From Ancylostoma caninum (Eukaryota; Nematoda; Chromadorea; Rhabditida; Ancylostomatidae): a DNA stretch of 64,000 nucleotides. The stretch covers positions 124,001 through 188,000 of the forward strand of contig JBAJFG010000591.1 of assembly GCA_037903475.1 (NCBI GenBank), written 5' to 3'. The notes under the pieces were generated by a model, which did no database searches, was not told the DNA's origin, and was given only the letters and a program-made list of their open reading frames with translations. A program made the position numbers and the translations under genes. Shown here piece by piece: positions 54,906 through 64,000 of the stretch (positions are counted from its first letter, which is position 1; the number at the start of each line of letters is the position of its first letter).

Positions 54906-57900
54906 CTAGTTTACTAAGGAATTTCGAAAAAAAACTACCAAGTAATTCTGAGAAAATAAATATCGCCAGTTTCTTGGAGATGGGAGGGTGTACGGAGTGT
55001 GCCTCCACCTTTGCGCCCACTAGAAAAACTTACTTTTTCCTTGGCCTTTGGTGAAGGTGGATTCATATCCATGAAGCAACAGCCGCGGACGAACATTGAG
55101 AGCAGCACTGGCAGGAACACAAGACCATGAAGTAGGCCTATCGATATAGCAAGAAGCACCTGAACAAGTGATTATCCTCGAAAGATGCTGCTGCGGAGCC
55201 AGTGTGAGTGGTTTACCGTCTTGAAGAAAGTAACGATCATGTAGGCAGGCACGTCAGCAAGGACAGCGACAGCGATGATAGTGGATATCGCGCCCTGGAA
55301 GATTGTGAAGATGACCAGTACTTAGAGATGAATTGTAGTGCGCACCAGCTCTCGAAGGTTGAACATTAGATACCATTTTCCTGGCATTAGCATCGAAATA
55401 CGTTTTTTTTTAATCTCAGGCCTTATTTTTGTTGGAAGATTTCTTCCAAGATCGAAAAAGGATCCCCGTCAAAGCACATTGAATTCCGCGAGCTCGTACC
55501 TGGCAGAGCGGCCACCCTAGTGCGGAGAGAGCATCCCTGACTCTATCCCGAGGGAGGGCAGCTTCTGAAACCACATAGCCGTAGGTGATGTGAGCTGAGT
55601 GATCGACAGAGAATCCGATCGACATGATAATGGTGATCATAGATATTGCATCCTGGAACAAAACAGTAGAACCACTTGAAATTTACCCAACTGATGTCCT
55701 TACCAGATTCACACCCCAAAGGGTCATGTAGCCAACCACTCCGAAGTCTATAGAGCCGCAGGCGAGCGCCACCCAGAACGCGCACATCGGTTGCGGAATG
55801 AGCAGGAAGGCGATGAGCACCATGCAGGCAAGAGCGATGATGATATTTTGGACCTTAACATGAGCATATTTAAGAACCCAAACGGTGCGAATATGTTTCT
55901 GTAGGAAAGGAATATATGTATCACTTACTGTGTTAGGGACGATGATTGCAAACTGATCAGTGAAAAGCCATAGCGGCATGAAGGTGGTAATGTTGTATTC
56001 TGGCCAGCGTTCTGCTACCTGTAACCGGATAGTTATGCGTACATACGGTTAACTTACCCAAGTATGAGATTCTTGTTTAGTATTCTCTCAAGTATTTCAT
56101 GTTGTTTTTTTTTCATGTCCAATCAGAAGGATGGGAAGTGCGCTAGGTATACATGGTGAGATTAGCCAATAAGAGATGCCAAGGAGATAAAAACTAGGAC
56201 TACGTATTTGGGTGGACCTAGATGTGATGAAAACATTAGCGATAGGTTTGGTGAGCAGTGGATTCACGAAGCTGGAAAGGTAGTAAAGTGCTGCATGGTA
56301 GACTCTCACCTAGAAATTACAGGAAAAATGAAATACGTGGACTAAAAAACGCGAATCCCACTCTATTTTACATCTTTATGAATGAATTTCGAAAATAATC
56401 ACTACCTCTCTGAACATGAGCGTTGCATCAGTTTGTTGCTGAGTCGCGGATAGGTCTCGCATTCCAATTATGAAACTGAAAACAAAACCACTCCGAAGGT
56501 TACCTAAATTCACAACCAACACCACTTCAAGAGGAGTTTCAATGCAATCGGCCTAGCCAGAGGCGGAAGCATCGACACTTCGGAAAAGGATGAGCGATTT
56601 TGTAGCGTGCTCCAAAATTAGTAACTCACCGGAAACTCTTCACGGTGGAGTTGCCATCTTCGTCGTCTCCCCAGTACAAATCTTCTTCCCATGGATTGTT
56701 ATGCTTAGAAGCTAACCAATGCCGCAGCATACTGTAGAAGGCGGGGTCAATAATTTTCATGTCCAAATTGTCGCGATAATACCTAAACACATTGGGTACG
56801 GTCAATTCTTTTTAGCATAAATTTCCAGAAAATCTCACGATTCCATGTCGTCCATCCAGAATTGGACGCCTTCCATTCCTATGGAATGTCGAGTAGTCGC
56901 GAAGTCGCCTACCATCGCACGGATGCGTTGGCGTGCGGCTGCGTTGCGGAGATCAGGCGCGTTGTTGACGACTACCTGAAGCGAATAATGCTACATAGAC
57001 ACCTTGCTTGCAATTCTGCTTTGAGCAGATTACCTGTAGAGTGGCTCCGTATTTCCAGAAATAGGTCTGTAGGAGTTTATAATGAGGAATTGCGTAGGAA
57101 TCTTCGACGAGAAGATTTACTGGCTCTAGGCCTTCCTGAAAAGACGGAAGATCCGTTATGAAATGAATTTTGTTAATTGTCCAGAAAATAAGGGTAACTT
57201 AGAACATTGCAATTCTTCGGAGTGAACTAGAGCTACAACACTATATGATGGACCCCAGACCTCACCGCCTACACTCGCCAATTATCCCAGTCCGTTTCCA
57301 CCGTCTAAGAAAAGTCCGGCTCCAAGAAAATGTAAGGATATGCATTGCTTCGCAACTTCTTTAATCTTCTCAACCTTTTCTTCCTATCTTTTAAGAAGAG
57401 ACAAGACGAGGCCTGTTGGTTGCCGAGCAAAGGCGGAAATTGCGTTGTTTTGTCGCTCCTCTCCTCCCTCATCTCCTTCCCCGCCGCAGTGATGTGAGGT
57501 GCTATAACCCCTTATTGACGCTCCCAGGGTCCATATCCTCGATTTCCAAAGAGCCCTGCCAACGGCCAGCCAAATTTGCGGTTTGTCTACAGAATCCTAC
57601 ACGGCGGAAGGGGGACCTTTCATACGAAAAGTAATTAAAGAGGTCGTCTCGCACCTCGTTCACACCTTGTTAGGAGCTAGCAAATTTCCTCTTACATATT
57701 CAATGATTCTGAACTTTTCTGATCGCACACTAGATGCGATTAACCATGCGGAGTAGGAAGAGGGACAGTTAGAAATATGAACTCGAGGCAATACCTTGAT
57801 CTGAGTGACTCCATAGTAGGCGAAATAGAGGTAGATGATATACCACAACATAGCAACCCCGCGAACGACGCGATTCATCAGAAGTGGTGCGTACCTTCGA

Positions 57901-60900
57901 CATTAAACTATGCTAGAAAAAACGACAGAGAGCACAGTATTGCAATCATACCAGTCCCGGAAGAAGACAGAGATCGCGGCCTCTTTGACGTCATTTCCGC
58001 TAAGAGGATTCGGCTTGGAGCCCAAGTTAAAGATACGTTGTGACCAAGTCGCGACCTACAGTTGAGCTGACTGAGTCAGTATGTCAGTACGTGGGAAAAC
58101 CAGTAGGCCACTAACCTTAATGTCTGATTCTGGTAGAGCTTGAACACCAAGTAATGTGTTGCGACCGCGTTCTTCAACTCTGGTGAACATAGCTAACAAA
58201 GCGGCAAAGAATGTTATCTAAATAAAATTTCATGTCTCTGATTTATCGTCAATTTTCTGGTGTTCAGTAGGGGCGAGTTTCTAGAGAAGCTAATAATTAA
58301 ACGAAATTTGAGTAGACATGACTTTGCTTGAAGAAAATGTAAGAAAAAAACAAAAAAATAAGAACTGAAACTTTCAATAGACAGAAATAGGTGAGATTAC
58401 CCTTAATGTATGAAGGCGTTAATCAAACAGGTGCAAAAATAAGCCAAAATGAAAATTGAACAGAAAACAAAGAGTTCCTCAAGTGGCATTGTTCTTATAC
58501 ATAGTATCCGCTACTAGACACATGAAAAGCAGAGAAAATAACAGCTCAGATGATTGTACTGACTGGAAAATGACCAGCATTCAACCGAAATTTATGCGGA
58601 AAACACCGAATTAATGAGATACCAGCTAGAGCTGAAATTCAAGTGAGACTGGCCACTTTGAAAATGCAGCACGTATGTATGTATTAGCGCAAAGTAATAC
58701 TAAAATCCACACGGAAACGGCGGAATTTTGCAAAATGCGCAGATCACCTGCACATTCTTAGAAACGTATCCAGAAAATCTTGGATAATCTCAGTGTAGGA
58801 GAAACTGAGATCTCAGTCGTTCAATCTGTCAGAGATCTGGGTTTCACCTACAGTTATAAGCTTGACTTTTCCGAGCATACCAAAAATCGTTGTAGGCTGG
58901 CTTTGTTGAGGACTTTCCAACTTTTCAAAGCTTTATCACTCAAAAACAAATCTGTTCTCCTTAGAGCCTACAAAACCTATGTGCGTCCTATCGTGGAATC
59001 TAGTACAACGGTGTTCTGTCCCACTAGAAAGAGGGATATTTATGTCATTGAAAAGGTGCAGAACAACTTCACCCGTAAGCTTTTGGTTAGGATAGGTGGC
59101 TTTCTGTACTCTAGAATACCGAGAGCCCCTTTTAGGAACAGATATTTTAGGCTTCCAACCCTAGAATCTCGGCGCAAAGTTTTCGACGTTTGTATGGTCT
59201 ATAAAATCTTGCATTCACAAAGTTCAACTGGACCAACGAATTTCTTCAGAACTACGCTATCTCATACTAGAGGTGAGCTGTATAAAATCTCTCTAACTCG
59301 CCCAAAAACCAATGTTAGAGCGACATCTTTCACCCTCCGTGCTGGCAGTGCCTACCTGAAAATAACAAAAAACTTGCCTTCAGGACTCACTCAGAGTCAG
59401 TTTAGACATCGAGTTGGTGATATTCTGTTGAAATATGGAACTACATAGTTTTTTGGAACCAAGGTCTGACGTTTGAGTATTTGTCCATTGCTTTCGTTTT
59501 TTTTTTGGTATAATGTTCTTAGTTATACTTATTTTTCTACTTGTTATGGACATTTGTAACGTTTTGCCTTATGTAAGCGTAATAAACCTATAACCTATAA
59601 CCTATAATCTCAGTGTAGGTGAACTGACAGTGGAAATTGAGAATAACGTATCTACCTGATAGATGAAAGCAAACCAAATAGCCAGCCCAGTATAAACACA
59701 GAAGATATGGACGGCTGGCAGTGACGTGATGGCCCCGACACCGAAGGAGAACGCATCTGAAACGGGAGTGGACGCCAGTGAGAACTGTCTGAGCACTGCA
59801 CCAGTGCATGCCATCCACGAGAAGGTTGACGTACCAGTAGTTGCGGTTATCAGAATGGACACAGCCGCATCCGACATGCATTCACCCATTCGTTCAGCGA
59901 CGGGAAGCGATCTAGAGGTTCGCCGGATCGCTGCCACCATCAGAAACATGTTGTCGACGCCGACGGCTGGAAGGAGCTACGGCTACAGAACTCCTTTCTA
60001 GTATCATTTTGTTATTACCTTCCAATGTTCTACATGCAAATTTTTTTGAAATTAATAAAGCACTTTTGCTCAATCAAGGTGGGCATAAAAATTACCTACT
60101 ACCAGAAATGGCATTACTGCTACAATCTCGCTATACGGCATTCCAAATAACATCAGGAAACCGACCGACGTCAATATCCCCATTCCTGCATTAACAACTC
60201 CTGAAATTCACTAAGTTACTCACTACTGATGAGTTCCGGTGGTGGTCTTATTCTTTATCTTTGTCTCCGTCTAGTGGTAGGAACGAAACGGAGCATAGGT
60301 AACTTTCTTCGTTTTTGTTTTATTAAGAACTTTAGTCCGTGAGAAACCGTTCATTGTGGCCAGAAGGTACGCTCTTTGGGAAACTTCTTATCATCATACA
60401 TAGCAGACGAGGCGATTTAGGATCTTCTATTATTTCAACTTTTAGAACAGGTATTTTTAGAAATTCAAATTTACGGTTGATTTCCTTGACAGCTTCATTT
60501 CTGAAATTTGGACGGTTCAGTCTTCAAGTTGGCAGAGATCTCAATTCTTTCTTCCGGCTCGAGGAACAAAGCCCCTAGATTCCATGAGATACCCATCAGT
60601 TCACCATGTGCACACCGGCACCTCTTCAAAAACGGAATGACGACATAAAATGGTCATGATACCAGTGATTTGAACACACTTGAAGGTGCTCCAAAGGAAG
60701 ACTAAATCACAGTTACAAGTCAATGGAATTCTGCTTGATCATCCCACTAAACAACCAGGTAACATTTCGATATCTGGTTCAGGCGGATCGTAAGGCCGCT
60801 CTCCTGCTACAGAATGTGAAAAGTCCCCCACCGAGATCCTGTTCCCACAGCCAGAACGCATCATGTGAGCCAACAAATACCAGGGCTCGGCTAACCAACT

Positions 60901-63900
60901 TAACCCACGGCGGACGGATCCATCAGGGACCCTGGGCGAACGGAGTAGGGGGACCTTATATGTCTTTATATTGTCAATAAATTTTGGTGCACTAACCCAT
61001 TATCGCCAGTATGGGCTTGCTCAAGACCCAGTCGATGTAGTAGGTGCCGTCGATAAAGGCGATGGAGCATAGCATTGAGAAGAGGACCAACAAGGTGATG
61101 GCGACGATAAAGCGAGGCACTGGAATGACATGGCGGTCTTCACAATAAACAAAAGAAAACCTTAGAGGTCGAAGTCGCTCACTTAACGTTTCGGCATTCC
61201 TTTTGAGCTCATCGGCTAATGTCTGCGAATGGAAGTACGTGATCTGTATGTAAGGGTCCTCTGGATAGGCGGCCAGATGTCTGCCGAGTTCCTGAAAGGT
61301 GCTTATAACGAACGTGATTGGATCTGACAGCACAGAGGCAACGTACGTTTTCCCACAAGCCTGAGATGTAGCTGGTCTCACTAGGGAAGAACTTCAGATG
61401 GTAGATTAGGAACCAGGCTCTTGCACCAGCCAGAATGTTCGTCCCGTTCTCGGTCTTCATGAGTGAGACACCTCCCAGAGCTCCGCCAAGATACCCGCTC
61501 CTGGAAAAAGTCTCTTCTGCTTACTTTCTCAGAACATTTTACTTAATATCCTGAAGTACTTAATATTCGAAAAGAAATTTCCGAAACGAAAATTTGCTCC
61601 TAGCTGATTGTGCGAAATAGATGGGAAGGATGAGCTCACTCCGTTCCAAACCGGAAATACGGGAAGGTGATGTTGAACCCATGGTTGTAGAGATCAGACA
61701 GCGCATGAACGTGTTTGTTAGCAGGACAGCCGTTTCCTAAGAATATAGATGTTAAAAGAGTCAGCATCGACATCAGCCTTCCGATAGTACCTTTGTACTG
61801 GAGGCACAGGTCGTGGTAAGTGTAGTACTTGTGCTTGTATAACACTCGAACTCTAAAATGGGAAATTATGTTGAGCAAATATGAAATTAGCGGAAACACA
61901 AGATAGATAGATAAAAAGGGGATAAGAAGGCTCGAAATATAAGAATAAAGATGGTCTTTTGTAAAGGTGCCTAGCAGAGGTCTTCGATTTGTCAGGATCC
62001 TCAAACTGGTAGCGTTTCACCTGAGAAGAGACAAAAAGAGGAAAGGTTAGCCGATCTTAGAAATAGGAAGTTTGAATTGCAATTTTGTTCAGCAATGTTA
62101 TGAATTCGTAACGCACTTGGAGGTAATTGTAAAACAGAAATTCTTGAAGGCCAGACAAACCTCTTCTGGATGTACCGATCAAGTCGGAAGACGGCTTCGG
62201 CATACGGGTGCTCAAGGATGTTGCCGCCGTCTCGAGCCAGAGCTGTCACCTGTACATTGGCTGATTATGGTAAAAAAAAATCTGCGGACAACGACATAAA
62301 ACAGAAGGAACGGAAATTGGAAAATTCCGGTCGGCCTTTTCTTTAGAAATGAGGGATGAAATAAAGCTTGATAGTCTGTAAATCAAAAAATTTGGGAAGG
62401 CTCTTTCAGGTATTTTAAATGATGACAGGAGGAGTTCGGCAACACATTTGTTAAGACGTCGGAACTTCAGCGAGTATTCCCAATTTACCACCCTAATATG
62501 TGACCGCTAGTGTAGGTGAAGCCAACCAAGTCTGGCAGACTGCAGGCTTGGAACCCGTTGCGTTTTGGATGTTATAAGGAATCCAAAAAGAATGAGAATG
62601 ATTGACAAGCGTTCAAGGCAGTACCCACGGAAATTTTCATCTCTGATATATTGATCGTTTTGGAACCATAGCAATTGTACCAAGAAATTCTACGAAGCTT
62701 ATGGCACGGGAAGCTGGTCGTATCCAAGATTTAAATAGTGAATAGTTCAATGTCAAAGGCTCAGGATCAGTAGGATCAGAGTATAGGTCATTAGTAAATT
62801 TGTCCTGAATGGTCTAGTTCATTGGTCGAGTTGTGGCGGCAACGGAGTGCTGCTGCTCGCTGATTTAGTGAGCGGCTACTTCTTTTTATGTTACTCTTTC
62901 ATACTCCTCAGCTTCCCTTTTTTTAACACTGGTTAGCACAACAAATCTTCCATTCGTTATTTTACAACCAATCTATTTCTTTATTTAATTACATTGCTGG
63001 TCTTCGTCAGTGTTTCGTCATTTCCAAATTTCTTCCTTGTTCTGGGATTGTTTTAGAATTGGTTGGTGCTTCTGCAACATCTTCACTAGGTTAGGCCACC
63101 TTTATCTAAATTCGTTTTCTTTCATCTACTTTAGAAACGCCGCAAGACAGTGCGAAAAACGCTAACAAAACAGCTGGCAAAAATGCAGCGTTATCAGCTT
63201 TTTTGGATCGGTCCAGCACGCAAAAATGCACCCTTTTGTCAACTTCCCACGCAATCGAACCACGCCCTGATTAGGTAGATGACCGAGATTTGCAGAAGTT
63301 GCAGATGTGTGGAGTATCTTTTACGTAATAAGTTGAATATGACATGACTGTTGAAAGTCAGTGGGATGAAAGCACTCAAAAATCAATTTTCATTGGAGGT
63401 GGCATATAACTACAAGGAGCTTCATAGCGCTAACGTTTGGAAGATTGCCGATTTAGCCCAGTTTTGAATTGAATAAGTCCTCCACGCTGCGAACAATGAG
63501 TTGTCTTCCCGGTTGAGTATAGCACCTGCGTCACCGTCGCTAAGTAGAGAGCCAGCCCTTCTAGGAACAAAGCATTCTGGTACGTAACGACTCATGGTGT
63601 CTCGTACACGAGGTGATATTAGTGATGCTCCACAATCGCTAAGTACAGGACTCGATGTCGCTGGCAACGACGACGTAGGGCGCTATAGTCGTGGACTATA
63701 GCAGCCCGATGGCCACCAAAGATAGGGCTGCTACCTGAACTTCGCGGTTCTGCGTAACAGCTCTGCCAGCGATGTAGTTATTTTCGGTGAGTGGCCACTT
63801 TTCGTGGATCGAATTGCGCTCCATTTTGCTGCGAGCACCGAGTGGTGTGAACAAGTAGACTGCATCCGTAACTCGGTTCACGTGGAAAAATCCTGCAAAA

Positions 63901-64000
63901 ATAAGAGCCAAGAGAGATCGGGAAAGAAAGTAAGAGATAGTGTGAACGAGCGGATACTCACCTGAGGCCATAGCAAGTGTGAATAGTATAGGGAAGATTA
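54906..64000 (-). CDS. Patched-related (PTR) RND-type membrane protein, 5' partial
   Basis: Minus-strand exons: 64000-63962 (partial), 63892-63735, 62249-62161, 61852-61791, 61736-61640, 61500-61347, 61291-61183, 61119-60997, 60200-60096, 59966-59835, 59756-59656, 58217-58116, 58055-57952, 57894-57795, 57135-57034, 56975-56839, 56782-56630, 56475-56406, 56018-55929, 55853-55704, 55652-55500, 55294-55217, 55159-55034 and a tentative last exon 54947-54906. Phases agree; about 857 residues are visible. The order is that of nematode PTRs: VYLFTPLGARSK, an ectodomain (SDLYNHGFNITFP), a sterol-sensing domain (WVLSKPILAIM, VAVGVDNMFLMVAAIRRTSR), a second ectodomain, FMPLWLFTDQFA, IGFSVDHSAHITYGY and LLHGLVFLPVLLSM. 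GVDN and SVDH carry the TM4 and TM10 RND acidic residues. PTRs act in membranes, many in cuticle and moulting; substrates are unknown. The C-terminal exon is a guess and the 5' end lies off the window. Confidence 0.9.
58800..59603 (+). mobile_element. 5'-truncated CR1-like LINE with 16-bp target duplication
   Basis: A single open frame (58780-59448, the first bases being target sequence) encodes the C-terminal part of a non-LTR retrotransposon polyprotein. It includes SVRDLGFTYSYKLDFSEH, LLRAYKTYVRPIVE, VIEKVQNNFTRKLL and FDVCMVYKIL. It has no stop until 59448 and then a 3' UTR ending in a short CCTATAA repeat, typical of such LINE tails. The 16-mer ATAATCTCAGTGTAGG occurs immediately before (58784-58799) and after (59604-59619), which marks the insertion. 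It lies in a PTR intron, antisense to the gene. The intact frame and clean duplication imply a fairly recent event. Confidence 0.85.
60201..60996. other. PTR intron without recognised content
   Basis: An intron of 796 bp. Open frames at 60339-60578 and 60723-60980 on the plus strand match nothing I know. Confidence 0.5.
62250..63734. other. Large PTR intron
   Basis: A 1.5-kb intron between the second and third visible coding exons. I see no exon that fits the PTR frame and no clear mobile element. Confidence 0.55.

Noticed and set aside
56097..56309. Open frame VRVYHAALYYLSSF after an acceptor in the PTR gene
   Set aside because: The conserved join runs from FRE directly to VAERWPEYN. This segment has no suitable donor and no counterpart in PTR proteins.
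61965..62022. Exon-like stretch VKRYQFEDPDKSKTS in a PTR intron
   Set aside because: The preceding exon ends in phase 2, which would read a stop at once. The direct join IQKR-VRVLYKHK is in phase and matches the family.
1..64000. CRISPR arrays, phage, plasmid or bacterial operon content
   Set aside because: No regularly spaced direct repeats, no bacterial gene structure and intron-rich genes throughout.

Overview
The window looks like nuclear genomic DNA of a nematode, most likely a strongylid (hookworm-like) parasite. The genes are cut into many short exons, with introns from about 50 bp to several kb. Acceptors are mostly TTTTCAG-like, and several first exons have such an acceptor just upstream of the ATG with no partner donor, which is the signature of spliced-leader trans-splicing. 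The proteins are ordinary animal ones. The repeats are mariner, RTE and CR1-type LINEs and foldback MITEs. There is no sign of bacterial, phage or CRISPR content. All exon chains were built by hand from homology, splice signals and codon phase; none is backed by transcripts.

Left third (1-30 kb). The window opens with the last two exons of Arp3 (37-286, +), followed by dynactin subunit 5 (1484-3169, +). A stretch without genes holds a decayed mariner (6638-7543). A SPATS2-family gene runs leftward (8993-13320, -), with its 5' end facing ribosomal protein L10a (15321-17155, +). AAGAB/p34, an AP-1/AP-2 assembly chaperone, follows (17829-20789, +). A ZNRF-type E3 ligase runs leftward over almost 8 kb (21885-29799, -). 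Its 198 codons sit in six exons, and its two giant introns carry a mariner-like element, MITEs and an RTE retrotransposon fragment.

Middle (30-48 kb). A repeat-rich stretch contains a 760-bp foldback, a 198-bp near-perfect palindrome with a TA duplication, and several dispersed repeats. Within it is an operon-like pair: an unrecognised 164-aa protein (35945-37680, +), then a PC-esterase (PCED1/FAM113-like) gene (37836-41371, +) whose spliced-leader acceptor lies about 90 bp after the upstream poly(A) signal. Exons of an unidentified protein (42466-43728, +) come next. A second gene-poor repeat block (43.7-48.2 kb) has a piggyBac-like MITE and two more inverted-repeat elements.

Right third (48-64 kb). 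The wdr-23/DCAF11 gene (48244-53683, +) has 17 exons; it codes for the substrate receptor of a CUL4-DDB1 ubiquitin ligase. It converges on a large patched-related (PTR) RND transporter-like gene (54906 to beyond 64000, -) with at least 23 exons, whose 5' end lies off the right edge. One PTR intron holds a 5'-truncated CR1-like LINE flanked by a 16-bp target-site duplication.

The genes do not form one pathway, though two encode ubiquitin-ligase components (ZNRF, WDR-23) and three deal with cytoskeleton or vesicle traffic (Arp3, DCTN5, AAGAB). I found no clearly new biological system. The most notable observations are two introns that appear to be GC-AG,  the operon-like pair, the transposon insertion with a paralogous empty site, and the rebuilding of the ZNRF gene across TE-filled introns.
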